In this document: in pieces, positions 26,502-36,922 of the stretch | How the letters are laid out: every line of letters begins with the position of its first letter | Position numbering within the stretch: the first letter of the stretch is position 1 | NCBI GenBank assembly: GCA_947501845.1 | Contig: CANMXP010000011.1 | Span: 115,582 to 179,581, forward strand | DNA length: 64,000 bases | Source: an uncultured Flavobacteriaceae bacterium | GTDB taxonomy: Bacteria; Bacteroidota; Bacteroidia; Flavobacteriales; Flavobacteriaceae | Reading direction: 5' to 3' | The notes under the pieces: generated by a model | Told to the model about the DNA's origin: nothing | What the model saw: only the letters and a program-made list of their open reading frames with translations | Databases searched by the model: none | Position numbers and translations under genes: made by a program

Positions 26502-27905
26502 ATGAACGTTGTACACATAAGCGCAGAGTGCTATCCAGTAGCTAAAGTAGGAGGATTGGCAGATGTTGTTGGAGCATTACCCAAATATCAAAATAGTGCC
26601 ACAGTTTCGTCTCAAGTTATTATGCCTTTTTATAACAATAAGTTTACCAAGGCAAACACTTTTAATACCATTTACGAGTCTCAATTAAATTTAGGAGATG
26701 CATCATACCCTTTTAAAATATTAAGCTTAAAAGAAGTGCCTTTAGACTTTGATATCTTTTTTGTTGATGTTCCCGAACTTCTGTTCAAAGAATATGTCTA
26801 CTCTAATGATGACACCGAGCGGTTTTTAGCCTTTCAAATTGCAGTTTTAGATTGGATGCTAACTTGGGAAACATATCCCGATTATATTCACTGTCACGAC
26901 CACCATACAGGACTGATACCATTCATGCTACAAGAAAGTTTTAAATACAAGACTTTCAAAGACATACCAAATATTTTAACCATACACAATGCACAATACC
27001 AAGGTTGGTTCCCTCATAATAAAGTAAACTTAATTCCTCCCTTTAATTTTGAAAAGGTAGGTCTTTTAGATTGGGGAGGTAGCGTAAATCCATTAGCGGC
27101 AGCAATAAAATGTGCCTGGAGGGTCACCACAGTATCTCCTAGTTACATGGAAGAATTAAAAGTGTCTGCCAACGGGCTAGAAGACTTATTAAATCATGAA
27201 AGTGCTAAATGTTCTGGGATCCTTAATGGTATCGACTGGAATGTATGGAACCCAGAAACCGATAACTACCTTATGGCTAACTATACAACTAAAACAGTCG
27301 TTTCTGGAAAAAAAGCAAACAAAAAACATTTATGTGATACCTTCAACTTAGATTTTAAAAAACCCCTTTTTGCCTTTATCGGGCGGTTAGTAGGTGAGAA
27401 AGGATCCGATCTGTTTCCAGAAACATTTAAAACTACTCTTGAAAAAGGAGAAGCTTCCATCTTATTATTAGGCTCTGGTCATGATGATGTAGAAAATCAA
27501 CTAGAAGCCCTTAAAAAGGATTATAAAGGCACCTACAATGCTTTTATAGGATACGACGAGGCCTTGTCTCATATCATTTACGCAGGCGCCGATTTTTTAC
27601 TCATGCCATCTAGAGTAGAGCCTTGCGGCCTCAACCAAATGTATGCCTTAAGGTATGGTACCATACCTATTGTAAGAAGTATTGGAGGGCTTAAAGATAC
27701 TGTGATAGATACTTCAGAAAATAATGGGTTTGGCATTTGTCATCCCCAAGTGACTGTTCCAGATATTACAAACGCAATTGATAGAGGGGTCTCGCTTTAT
27801 AAAAACAAGAGTACCTATAAAAAATTAAGTGCGCAGATTATGGGAATTAACCACTCCTGGGACGCATCTGCAAACGAGTATATTAAATTATATAAATCCA
27901 TTTAA
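26502..27905 (+). CDS. glgA: Glycogen synthase
   Basis: This 467-residue GT5 enzyme transfers glucose from ADP-glucose to growing alpha-1,4-glucan. The N-terminal domain starts MNVVHISAECYPVAKVGGLADV, containing the K-x-G-G-L motif for ADP-glucose. The C-terminal GT-B half has FIGRLVGEKGSDL and the conserved SRVEPCGLNQMYALRYG/PIVRSIGGL segment. It is first in a glgA-glgC-glgB-GH31 cluster on one strand, with 24 bases to glgC, so the pathway enzymes are probably co-transcribed. Confidence 0.95.
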   Translation: MNVVHISAECYPVAKVGGLADVVGALPKYQNSATVSSQVIMPFYNNKFTKANTFNTIYESQLNLGDASYPFKILSLKEVPLDFDIFFVDVPELLFKEYVYSNDDTERFLAFQIAVLDWMLTWETYPDYIHCHDHHTGLIPFMLQESFKYKTFKDIPNILTIHNAQYQGWFPHNKVNLIPPFNFEKVGLLDWGGSVNPLAAAIKCAWRVTTVSPSYMEELKVSANGLEDLLNHESAKCSGILNGIDWNVWNPETDNYLMANYTTKTVVSGKKANKKHLCDTFNLDFKKPLFAFIGRLVGEKGSDLFPETFKTTLEKGEASILLLGSGHDDVENQLEALKKDYKGTYNAFIGYDEALSHIIYAGADFLLMPSRVEPCGLNQMYALRYGTIPIVRSIGGLKDTVIDTSENNGFGICHPQVTVPDITNAIDRGVSLYKNKSTYKKLSAQIMGINHSWDASANEYIKLYKSI

Positions 27906-27929
27906 ACCAATTAAACTAATAGCAAAAAT

Positions 27930-29192
27930 ATGATTAACGATAAAGTTCTAGCCATTATATTAGGCGGCGGTCAAGGTTCAAGATTATATCCATTAACAGA
28001 AACAAGGTCTAAACCAGCCGTTCCTATTGCGGGAAAATATAGATTAGTAGATATTCCCATTTCAAATTGTATTAATTCAAACATAAAACGCATGTTCGTC
28101 TTAACACAATTTAATTCGGCTTCACTGAATCGTCATATTAAAAACACCTATCACTTTAGTTTTTTTAGCTCAGCTTTTGTTGATGTATTAGCAGCAGAAC
28201 AAACACCAGCAAACAAAGGTTGGTTTCAAGGCACTGCAGATGCCGTTCGCCAAAGCATGCATCATTTTGTAAGGCATGACTTCGATTATGTATTAATTCT
28301 ATCTGGAGACCAATTATACCAAATGGATTATGAATTAATGATCAATGCCCATGTGAAGAACAAAGCAAAAATATCTATTGCTACGATTCCCGTTAACGCC
28401 AAAGACGCTACTTCTTTTGGTATTTTAAAAGCTAACGATAAAAATGTAATAACTTCATTTATTGAAAAACCAGATGCTAATTTGTTACCAGAATGGACCT
28501 CTGAAGTGAGCGATGAAATGAAAGGAGAAGGTCGAAATTACCTAGCTTCTATGGGTATTTATATTTTTAATAGGGATCTATTAATTAAACTAATGGACGA
28601 CCCAAGTACAATAGATTTTGGTAAAGAAATTATCCCTCAAAGCGTTGATAAATACAAAACTTTAAGTTATCAATATGAAGGGTATTGGACAGATATAGGA
28701 AATATAGACTCTTTCTTTGAAGCTAATATTGGCTTAACAGCAGATATTCCAGATTTCGATTTATACGATAAATCCAAACGTATTTATACCAGAGCCAGAA
28801 TGCTACCCACAACAAAAGTATCTGGCACAACACTTAACAAAACTGTAGTGGCAGAAGGCTGTATTATTAGTGCAGCCAAAATTGAAAAATCGGTAATAGG
28901 TATTCGTTCCAGAATTGGAGACGAATCAACTGTTATAAACACCTATATGATGGGTAGTGACCATTATCAAACCCTAGACGATATAACAAACCCTGAAATA
29001 AATGCTATAGGCATTGGAGCCCGTTGTTTTATAAAAAATGCCATTCTAGACAAAAATTGTTGTATCGGTGATGATGTAAGAATTAATGGAGGCCTACATT
29101 TAGAATCAATCGAAACAGATTCTTACGCCGTTAAAGATGGTATCGTAGTAATTAAAAAAGGAGCTGTAATCCCTAATGGTTTCGTAATATAA
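27930..29192 (+). CDS. glgC: Glucose-1-phosphate adenylyltransferase
   Basis: This 420-residue enzyme makes ADP-glucose from glucose-1-phosphate and ATP, the committed step of glycogen synthesis. Seen are the nucleotidyltransferase motif GGGQGSRLYPLTETRSKPAV, PIAGKYRLVDIPISNC, LSGDQLYQMD, the substrate site FIEKPDA and YWTDIGNID, and a C-terminal left-handed beta-helix with hexapeptide-like repeats (GARCFIKNAILDKNCCIGDD). Family members are usually allosterically controlled. It ends 3 bases before glgB. Confidence 0.96.
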   Translation: MINDKVLAIILGGGQGSRLYPLTETRSKPAVPIAGKYRLVDIPISNCINSNIKRMFVLTQFNSASLNRHIKNTYHFSFFSSAFVDVLAAEQTPANKGWFQGTADAVRQSMHHFVRHDFDYVLILSGDQLYQMDYELMINAHVKNKAKISIATIPVNAKDATSFGILKANDKNVITSFIEKPDANLLPEWTSEVSDEMKGEGRNYLASMGIYIFNRDLLIKLMDDPSTIDFGKEIIPQSVDKYKTLSYQYEGYWTDIGNIDSFFEANIGLTADIPDFDLYDKSKRIYTRARMLPTTKVSGTTLNKTVVAEGCIISAAKIEKSVIGIRSRIGDESTVINTYMMGSDHYQTLDDITNPEINAIGIGARCFIKNAILDKNCCIGDDVRINGGLHLESIETDSYAVKDGIVVIKKGAVIPNGFVI

Positions 29193-29195
29193 TAT

Positions 29196-31103
29196 ATGGC
29201 ACAAGTTAAACCCTATAGCCTGTTTACAGAGTTAGACATCTATCTCTTTAAATCAGGAACACATTATCGCCTTTACGAAAAATTTGGGTCTCACATAACC
29301 ATTATTGATGGTATTGAAGGCACGTATTTTGCTGTTTGGGCCCCTAGTGCCAAATCGGTATCTGTTATTGGTGATTTTAATTATTGGAAAGCAGGCGAGC
29401 ACCAATTAAATGTTCGTTGGGATTCAAGTGGTATTTGGGAAGGCTTTATCCCTTTAATTGGAAAAGGTACTATTTATAAATATCATATTGAAAGCTATAA
29501 TGGCAGTATAACAACAGAAAAGGCAGACCCCTATGCAAGACGTAGTGAGCACCCACCAAAGACGGCATCCATAGTATGGCATGATAACTATCGTTGGAAA
29601 GATGAAGATTGGATGAAAAAGCGCAAAAAGCATAATGCTATAGATGCGCCTTTTTCGGTCTACGAAGTACATTTAGGATCTTGGAAAAAACATTTAGAAG
29701 AAGATCGATTCTTATCTTATTATGAATTGGCCGATGATTTGGTAAATTATGTGAAAGACATGGAATTTACACATGTAGAACTCATGCCTATTATGGAATA
29801 CCCTTATGATCCTTCGTGGGGCTATCAACTAACAGGATACTTTGCGCCAACATCCCGTTTTGGATACCCAGAGGAGTTTAAATATTTGGTTGATAAACTT
29901 CATCAAAACGATATTGGTATTATTTTAGATTGGGTCCCATCACATTTTCCAGAAGATGCACATGGCCTTGGTTTTTTTGATGGTTCGCACCTATATGAAC
30001 ACCCCGATAAAAGAAAAGGCTACCACCAAGATTGGAAAAGCCTTATTTTCAATTACGAGCGTAACGAGGTTAGAGCCTTTTTAATAAGTAATGCCATTTT
30101 TTGGATGGAACAATATCATGCAGATGGATTACGTGTTGATGCCGTCGCATCTATGCTGTTTTTAGATTACTCTCGCGAAGAAGGTGAATGGGAACCAAAC
30201 ATGTATGGAGGCAGAGAAAATCTCGCTGTTATAAGCTTTCTAAAAGAATTAAATAAAGAAGTTTATAGGTCATTTCCAGACGTTCAAACCATTGCAGAAG
30301 AGTCTACCGCATTTCCCATGGTTTCTAAACCTGTCTTTTCAGGCGGTTTGGGCTTCGGAATGAAGTGGATGATGGGTTGGATGCACGATACGTTAGAGTA
30401 TTTTGGCAAAGATCCTATTCACAGAAAATACCATCAAAACGATATAACATTTAGTTTAGCATATGTGTTTACCGAAAACTTTATGTTGCCCCTATCGCAC
30501 GACGAGGTCGTTTATGGTAAAAATTCCATTTTAGGAAGAATGCCAGGTGACGAATGGCAGCGTTTTGCAAATCTTCGTTTATTATATGGCTATATGTTTA
30601 CGCACCCTGGAACCAAATTATTGTTTATGGGTGGTGAGTTTGGTCAATATAACGAATGGGATTTTCAAAACAGTTTAGATTGGAATCTATTGGATTTTGA
30701 ACCACACAAAAACCTTCAAAATTATTATAAAGAATTAAACAAACTCTATAAAACAACACCTGCTTTATATGAAAAAGGGTTTAGCGGTGAAGGGTTTGAG
30801 TGGATTAGTTATGATGATCATGAAAACTGTGTCTTGTCTTATATAAGAAAAGGCTATAACTCAAAAAATGATGTTATTGTGGTTTGTAATTTAACACCGA
30901 CCATTAGAGAAAATTATAAAATTGGAGTTCCAATAAAAGCAAAAATCAAAGAAATTTTCAATAGTGATGCTAAAGAATTTGGAGGAAGCGGTATTATAAA
31001 TAAAAAACAGGTTTCGGCTAAAAAAGATCCATGGAACGGTAGAGATTTTTCGGCAGAAATAACACTACCGCCTTTAGGTATGGTCGTATTTCAATTTAAA
31101 TAA
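29196..31103 (+). CDS. glgB: 1,4-alpha-glucan branching enzyme
   Basis: This 635-residue GH13 enzyme introduces alpha-1,6 branches. An N-terminal CBM48 lies at about 20-120 (GTYFAVWAPSAKSVSVIGDF). The catalytic barrel has DWVPSHF, the nucleophile Asp in GLRVDAVASML, the acid/base Glu in IAEEST and LSHDEVVYGK. A C-terminal beta domain follows. It lacks the second N-terminal domain found in longer GlgB proteins. It is coupled to glgC by a 3-base gap. Confidence 0.96.
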   Translation: MAQVKPYSLFTELDIYLFKSGTHYRLYEKFGSHITIIDGIEGTYFAVWAPSAKSVSVIGDFNYWKAGEHQLNVRWDSSGIWEGFIPLIGKGTIYKYHIESYNGSITTEKADPYARRSEHPPKTASIVWHDNYRWKDEDWMKKRKKHNAIDAPFSVYEVHLGSWKKHLEEDRFLSYYELADDLVNYVKDMEFTHVELMPIMEYPYDPSWGYQLTGYFAPTSRFGYPEEFKYLVDKLHQNDIGIILDWVPSHFPEDAHGLGFFDGSHLYEHPDKRKGYHQDWKSLIFNYERNEVRAFLISNAIFWMEQYHADGLRVDAVASMLFLDYSREEGEWEPNMYGGRENLAVISFLKELNKEVYRSFPDVQTIAEESTAFPMVSKPVFSGGLGFGMKWMMGWMHDTLEYFGKDPIHRKYHQNDITFSLAYVFTENFMLPLSHDEVVYGKNSILGRMPGDEWQRFANLRLLYGYMFTHPGTKLLFMGGEFGQYNEWDFQNSLDWNLLDFEPHKNLQNYYKELNKLYKTTPALYEKGFSGEGFEWISYDDHENCVLSYIRKGYNSKNDVIVVCNLTPTIRENYKIGVPIKAKIKEIFNSDAKEFGGSGIINKKQVSAKKDPWNGRDFSAEITLPPLGMVVFQFK

Positions 31104-31244
31104 TAGCTTATTTGAGATTTCCTTAATTATCTTGCTGATTATTTGTGTTTTATGAAATTATCTTAATGTTTTTTTAATAAAAACAGACCATAAATGCCTA
31201 CTAAATTTAGTAATTTCGGCATTTAATAAATTGCGCTCACTCTT

Positions 31245-33647
31245 ATGATTTTAAATACCGAATTAGAATATAAAGGAAACTTGTTTCCTTCTATAATAGT
31301 TTCGTACGAAAAAAACCTTAATGTTCTCTCATTTACAACAGAAAACGGAGTTATATTAGAAGTTACCGTACGCCGAGACAGTATCCTACGATTTAGATTT
31401 ACCACAACAGGTATTTATGAAAATGATTTCTCTTATGCCATAACCAAATATGCAAGTAGAGGCTATAATCATCTTGAAGTTACTGAAAATGATGATAGTT
31501 ATATTATAACAACAACAAAGCTTATTTGTCATATTTCAAAATTAGACTTACGAACTTCTATTTTTGATGCCATAGATAATACCTTGATTTGTGAAGACGA
31601 ACTTGGATTCCACTGGGAAGAAAGTTACGAGCATGGTGGCGATGTGGTGAAAATGTCTAAAACATCACAACCTGGAGAAAGCTACTATGGTTTAGGAGAC
31701 AAGCCTGTAGATAATAATCTAAAAGGCAAACGTTTTGAGAATTGGGTAACAGATTCTTATGCCTATGGCAGGGATACCGACCCTATTTATAAAGCCATTC
31801 CATTTTATACCGCTTTACATAATAAAAAATCTTACGGGATATTTTTTGATAATACCTTTCGTTCGTTTTTCGATTTCTGCCAAGAACGCCGTAACATAAC
31901 AAGTTTTTGGGCTCATGGTGGTGAAATGAATTACTATTTTATTTATGGTCCCGAAATGTCTGATGTGGTTGTAAACTATACAGATTTAACAGGGAAACCT
32001 CATGAGTTACCTGCACTTTGGACTTTAGGCTACCACCAATGTAAATGGAGTTATTATCCAGAATCGAATGTAAAAGAAATTACCGCTAAGTTTAGAGAAT
32101 TACAAATTCCATGCGATGCGATCTATTTAGACATCGATTACATGGAAGGTTTTAGATGTTTTACATGGAGCAAAGAACATTTTCCAGACCCTAAAAGAAT
32201 GGTTAAGGAATTGGCAGATGATGGTTTTAAAACCATTGTTATTATAGATCCAGGTATTAAAATAGACATGGATTACTCGGTGTTTAAAGAGGGGCTTGAA
32301 AACGATTATTTCTGTAAGCGTGCCGATGGGCCTTACATGAAAGGTAAAGTATGGCCTGGTGAATGTTACTTCCCAGATTTCACCAAACCAGAAGTAAGAG
32401 AGTGGTGGTCTAATTTATTCAAGGAACTTGTTGAAGATATAGGTGTTAAAGGTGTTTGGAATGATATGAACGAACCTGCAGTCATGGATGTTCCTGGAAA
32501 AACCTTCCCTAATGATGTAAGACACGATTACGAAGGAAACCCTTGCAGCCATAGAAAAGCGCATAACGTTTACGGTATGCAAATGGCAAGAGCAACATAT
32601 CAAGGTTTGAAAAAATTCTCGTACCCTAAAAGGCCTTTTGTTATTACAAGAGCAGCCTATTCTGGTACACAACGCTATACCTCAAGCTGGACAGGTGATA
32701 ATGTAGCAACCTGGGATCATTTAAATATCGCTAACCTACAGGCACAGCGTATGTGTATGTCTGGATTCTCGTTTATTGGATCTGATATTGGTGGATTTGC
32801 AGAGCAACCAAACGGCGAATTATATGCACGTTGGATTCAGTTAGGTATTTTCCATCCATTTTGTAGAACACACTCCTCTGGAGACCATGGAGACCAAGAG
32901 CCTTGGGCTTTTGGAGATACTATAACCAATGTGGTACGTAAATTTATTGAACTAAGATACCAACTACTACCTTATTTATACACAGCCTTTTGGCGATATG
33001 CAGAAGAAGGCATTCCTATTTTAAAGTCACTTGTGCTATATGACCAAGAAGATTCTCAAACACATTATAGAAATGATGAATTTATCTTTGGAGAGAAAAT
33101 ATTAGCCTGCCCAGTAACAGGACCTAACCAAAAAGGAAGACGTATGTATATTCCTAGAGGTGAATGGTACAACTTCTGGACAGATGAAATAGTAAGTGGA
33201 GGTCAAGAATTATGGGTAGATGCAGATTTAGATAGCATGCCTATTTTTGTTAAAGAAGGGGCTATTATTCCTAAATACCCTATACAGCAGTACGTAGGTG
33301 AAAAAGTTATTGATGAATTATTACTTGATGTATACTATAAACTAGGTAAAGAAAGTTCTTTGGTTTATGAAGATGCGACCGATGGTTACGATTACATTAA
33401 AGGAAGGTATAGCTTAAGAGACTTTAAACTGTTAGGTAAGGAGAATGAATTAATCATTCAGCAACATAAATCTGGCAAGTTTATAACCACGTATAAGACG
33501 TTTAAATTAAGCTTGCATGGTTTACCTTTTAAAATTTCTAAAGTTCAAGTAGATAACGAAGAGATTCTTTTCAAGGATATAAAACTTAATGGTGATAACA
33601 CATTAGTTCTTAATAAGGAATTTACCGAGCTACATATTATGGCTTAG
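31245..33647 (+). CDS. GH31 alpha-glucosidase
   Basis: This 800-residue glycoside hydrolase has an N-terminal GH31 beta domain (about 20-240, with GESYYGLGDKP), a TIM barrel with LWTLGYHQCKWSYYPE, AIYLDIDYMEGFR, nucleophile Asp in GVWNDMNEPAV and acid/base Asp in SSWTGDNVATWDHL, and a C-terminal DUF5110-like beta domain. There is no signal peptide, so it acts in the cytoplasm, probably trimming alpha-glucans or maltodextrins. It follows glgB after 141 bases on the same strand, consistent with glycogen turnover, but may have its own promoter. Confidence 0.93.
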   Translation: MILNTELEYKGNLFPSIIVSYEKNLNVLSFTTENGVILEVTVRRDSILRFRFTTTGIYENDFSYAITKYASRGYNHLEVTENDDSYIITTTKLICHISKLDLRTSIFDAIDNTLICEDELGFHWEESYEHGGDVVKMSKTSQPGESYYGLGDKPVDNNLKGKRFENWVTDSYAYGRDTDPIYKAIPFYTALHNKKSYGIFFDNTFRSFFDFCQERRNITSFWAHGGEMNYYFIYGPEMSDVVVNYTDLTGKPHELPALWTLGYHQCKWSYYPESNVKEITAKFRELQIPCDAIYLDIDYMEGFRCFTWSKEHFPDPKRMVKELADDGFKTIVIIDPGIKIDMDYSVFKEGLENDYFCKRADGPYMKGKVWPGECYFPDFTKPEVREWWSNLFKELVEDIGVKGVWNDMNEPAVMDVPGKTFPNDVRHDYEGNPCSHRKAHNVYGMQMARATYQGLKKFSYPKRPFVITRAAYSGTQRYTSSWTGDNVATWDHLNIANLQAQRMCMSGFSFIGSDIGGFAEQPNGELYARWIQLGIFHPFCRTHSSGDHGDQEPWAFGDTITNVVRKFIELRYQLLPYLYTAFWRYAEEGIPILKSLVLYDQEDSQTHYRNDEFIFGEKILACPVTGPNQKGRRMYIPRGEWYNFWTDEIVSGGQELWVDADLDSMPIFVKEGAIIPKYPIQQYVGEKVIDELLLDVYYKLGKESSLVYEDATDGYDYIKGRYSLRDFKLLGKENELIIQQHKSGKFITTYKTFKLSLHGLPFKISKVQVDNEEILFKDIKLNGDNTLVLNKEFTELHIMA

Positions 33648-33674
33648 GACAACATTAAAAAATTGTCTAAAAAC

Positions 33675-33960
33675 ATAATGTCTGGTTCAAATACTTTGAC
33701 TACGCTCAGCATAAACCAAAGTCGGGATGCTGAGCGTATTTGAAAAACGCTCGTTCAGGAACGACAACACAACTTTTCTTTAAAATAATGTGAGTTCGAT
33801 ATAGTCGGCTGACAATCAAAAGTGTACGTATTGTATATTCAATTATGTTTGTCATTCAGACGAAAAATGAGGAAGAATCTCCAAATTATGAGATTTCTCG
33901 TCACTCACTTCGACTGTGCTCAGTGCACCGCGTTCCTCGTTCTGTCGAAAATGACAACTA
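33675..33960. repeat. Dispersed palindromic (REP-like) elements
   Basis: This non-coding region between the GH31 and antiporter genes holds two imperfect palindromic elements. The first (about 33685-33770) has GACTACGCTCAGC answered by GCTGAGCGTA. The second (about 33850-33955) starts GTCATTCAGAC and ends GTCGAAAATGAC, with GAATCTCC/GAGATTTCTCG inside. Related fragments occur at 23465-23515, 39213-39240, 50035-50110 and 60031-60120. A 78-codon frame here is a by-product of the repeat. Confidence 0.65.
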
Positions 33961-34072
33961 TATTTTTTTAAGGTGTTTAAGGCTGTTTTTGGTATTTAAA
34001 ATTAAATCGAAACTCACGTTAAAACATATAACGATCTTATTTACAGAATCAATTAGGTCTGGCCAAATCAAG

Positions 34073-35896
34073 TTATTTTAAAGGTTTCCCTAAGTATACT
34101 AATTTATAGCCTTTTTCAATCTTTTCGATAGCTTTATTATACGAAGATATTATTTCCAAAACCCCTTTTTTATCTTTAACAAACAATGGTATGGTTTCAT
34201 ATGCCTTGCCTGTTGCTTCTATTAGATTTTCATAATGTGCTCTATCGTTAATTTCAACTTCATGAATCTCTGGGTATTTACGGGCTACTTCGGTAAGCGT
34301 GTTAAAATCGTCTGTATGAGAAAATAAGCCTTCTTTAGGGTTGTTGTTAGGGTCATCCACTTCTTCGGCTGTTATCAATCTAAACGATCCGTTTTCTCCA
34401 AATTGTTTTCCAAATTTATCGATAGCATACTGGTTAATATCTGCACTACCTGTTAGTGCCATTAAAAACCCAATATCGCTAAGCTCTATATTATCGCCTA
34501 AACTCTCAGAATAAACATCTGCATTTATGGCTTCAAGTCCTAATTCCTGAGCCATTTGAATGTTAGTTTGGTTGCTATCAATCAAAACAACATGCCGTTG
34601 GTTATCCACTAAATATTGCCCTATTAATCTGGAAACTTGTGCTGCACCTAATATTAAAATACCTTCCGATCTTTTTAGAAAAACACCAACAATTTTGGCA
34701 AAAGGCCTTGCCGTAGTTGCATTCAACAAAACAGTTCCAAGAACAATCATAAACACTAAAGGGGTAATATACTCGGCCCCTTCAACACCTTGTTTCATGA
34801 GCTTACTTCCAAAAAGAGATGCAATTCCCGCAGCAACGATCCCTCGTGGGCCTACCCAACTAATAAATATTTTTTCGTTGGTTTTTAATTTAGATTTTGA
34901 AGTACTTAAAAACACCGCCAAGGGTCTGACAATAAAAACAACAGCAGCAAAAAGTAAAGCGGTCTTCCAGCTATAAAGCAGCATTAAATCTTCAATATTA
35001 ATATTTGCTGCCAGTAAAATAAAAAGAATTGAAATCAACAAAACACTCAAAGACTCTTTAAAATAGAGTAGTTCTTTTATGTTTTCTAATTTACCGTTGC
35101 CTAAAACCATACCCATAACAACTACTGCTAATAAGCCCGACTCGTGAGCAAAAACTTCCGACTCAACAAAAACCAATAGTACTGTAGAAAGCGACACAAC
35201 ATTTAATAAATAATGTGGAATTAGTTTTTTGTTAATCGCAAAGGCTAGAGCATGGGCAAACGTAAAACCAAAGGTTATACCAAAAAGAAGGATTTTTCCA
35301 AACTCGACCAGGGCCGTTTTAGTAAAACCGCTATCACCCTCAACACTAATAAATTCGAATACCAATACAGCAACCAAAGCACCTATAGGGTCAATTAAAA
35401 TACCTTCCCATTTTAATACGGTCGAAATATCTTTTTTAAGGGGGATGTTTCTTAAAATGGGGGTAATCACTGTTGGCCCAGTAACAATTATAAGTCCTGA
35501 AAACAGAAATGACAGCTCCCAACTTAATTCGAAAATGAAATGCGCCAATATACCTGCACCAAAAAAAGTAACGGTAGAACCTAGTGTTATTAACTTCGTA
35601 ATAACCGGGCCTACATTTTTTATTTCAGAGCGTTTTAATGTTAACCCACCTTCAAAAAGAATGATGCTAATGGCCAGAGATACAAAATAAAACAGACCTT
35701 CCCCTGGGAACAAACCTTGCTTGCCATTCCAGATAGGTTCAATCCATTTAGAACCATCATCACTTAAAAATTCGGCCGCAATTGGACCAACTAACAACCC
35801 TATAAGGATGAGCGGTAAAATAGCTGGAATTTTAAATTTCCAGGCAAACCACTGTGCCAATATTCCCAAAATGATAATTCCTGCTAATTCTAACAT
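34073..35896 (-). CDS. CPA1-type Na+/H+ antiporter with TrkA-N domain
   Basis: This 607-residue membrane protein has about 12-13 helices over residues 1-400 (MLELAGIIILGILAQWFAWKF at the start; VGPRGIVAAGIASLFGSKL near 325-345). A soluble NAD-binding TrkA-N-like domain follows at about 415-530 (ILILGAAQVSRLIGQYL, VVLIDSNQTN, INADVYSE) and a small C-terminal tail. The layout matches bacterial NhaP-like antiporters gated by nucleotides, exporting Na+ or K+ for H+, suitable for a marine organism. It is divergently oriented to the stress protein/SulP pair. Confidence 0.88.
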   Translation of the reverse strand: MLELAGIIILGILAQWFAWKFKIPAILPLILIGLLVGPIAAEFLSDDGSKWIEPIWNGKQGLFPGEGLFYFVSLAISIILFEGGLTLKRSEIKNVGPVITKLITLGSTVTFFGAGILAHFIFELSWELSFLFSGLIIVTGPTVITPILRNIPLKKDISTVLKWEGILIDPIGALVAVLVFEFISVEGDSGFTKTALVEFGKILLFGITFGFTFAHALAFAINKKLIPHYLLNVVSLSTVLLVFVESEVFAHESGLLAVVVMGMVLGNGKLENIKELLYFKESLSVLLISILFILLAANINIEDLMLLYSWKTALLFAAVVFIVRPLAVFLSTSKSKLKTNEKIFISWVGPRGIVAAGIASLFGSKLMKQGVEGAEYITPLVFMIVLGTVLLNATTARPFAKIVGVFLKRSEGILILGAAQVSRLIGQYLVDNQRHVVLIDSNQTNIQMAQELGLEAINADVYSESLGDNIELSDIGFLMALTGSADINQYAIDKFGKQFGENGSFRLITAEEVDDPNNNPKEGLFSHTDDFNTLTEVARKYPEIHEVEINDRAHYENLIEATGKAYETIPLFVKDKKGVLEIISSYNKAIEKIEKGYKLVYLGKPLK

Positions 35897-36073
35897 GCTT
35901 TAAATCTATATAAAACACTAATTTAAGTAAAACAGATGATATCGTTAGATTAAATTTTATTAGTTTCCAGTTATTAAAATCGTGAATGCATAACTAAATG
36001 ATTGTTTTAATTAAGTCCTCCAAATGTTTCAAAAAAAGACTATCTTTCTGCTCTTTTAATCTAAATAAAAAAA

Positions 36074-36922
36074 GTGTCTTTACAACCATTTAAAAGTATT
36101 GGTATTGGTGCCGCCTTCTCGCCTAATTTAAAAGCAAACCTTCATGAGGCAGCGAGGCTTTCGCTTTTCTTCAAGTCTAAACTGTTTTTAATTCATGTTG
36201 GTGAAGTTTCTGATGACAAGATAAAAATGCTTAAGATTTTTTTAAAACCTTTTGAAAAAGACAATCTAGATTACGAAGTTGTATACAAATCTGGAAACCC
36301 TGTAGATGTTATTCTATCTACTGCCGAAGAGAAAAAGATTGACCTTTTAATTCTTGGGGCCGTACAACGAGAACGCTTTTTAAAATATTATGTAGGGTCT
36401 ATTGCCAGAAAGATTACCCGTAAAGCAAAATGTTCTATATTGTTATTAATTAAGCCATCGGTAGAACGTGTGCCTTGCGAGCACATTGTTGTAAATGGAT
36501 TGGAGGACCCTAAAACCGAGCAGACTATCAAAGCTTCTTTTTATGTTGGTAAACAGCTAAAAGCAGAAAAAATTACCATTGTTGAAGAAATTAAACAAGA
36601 ACAGGTTTCGGTAAAAGTTGATGATGATAAATCTTTACGAAGGGCTAATATTATCAAAGAGCGTATAAGGCTTAGAGAGAATACCAGAATTAAAGAAATT
36701 ATAGGGCATATTCCTGAAAAATACACCAAAAACATAGTAACAAAATTACAACCCATTTTTGGTAAACAAGGGTATTCTATTGGTCACTACGCGCAAATTT
36801 CCAGAGCCGATTTATTAGTCATGAATGCGCCAAGCAAAATGACCTTTTGGGACCGTTTATTCCCTCATGATATAGAACATATTTTAACAGAATTACCAAC
36901 CGATGTGTTAATCCTTCAATGA
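36074..36922 (+). CDS. Universal stress protein (UspA family)
   Basis: This 282-residue protein begins with GTG (MSLQPFKSIGIGAAFSPN) and has a typical Usp domain at about 1-145 (LILGAVQRERFLKYYVGSIARKITRKAKCSILLL, here split in reading: LILGAVQRE and CSILLLIKP). The second half is a more diverged Usp-like domain. The last four bases overlap the SulP start (ATGA), so the two are translationally coupled and it may sense nucleotide or energy state for the transporter. Confidence 0.85.
   Translation: MSLQPFKSIGIGAAFSPNLKANLHEAARLSLFFKSKLFLIHVGEVSDDKIKMLKIFLKPFEKDNLDYEVVYKSGNPVDVILSTAEEKKIDLLILGAVQRERFLKYYVGSIARKITRKAKCSILLLIKPSVERVPCEHIVVNGLEDPKTEQTIKASFYVGKQLKAEKITIVEEIKQEQVSVKVDDDKSLRRANIIKERIRLRENTRIKEIIGHIPEKYTKNIVTKLQPIFGKQGYSIGHYAQISRADLLVMNAPSKMTFWDRLFPHDIEHILTELPTDVLILQ

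Noticed and set aside
33845..34081. A 78-codon plus-strand frame
   Set aside because: It lies in a palindromic dispersed repeat, has no family resemblance and overlaps the antiporter end.
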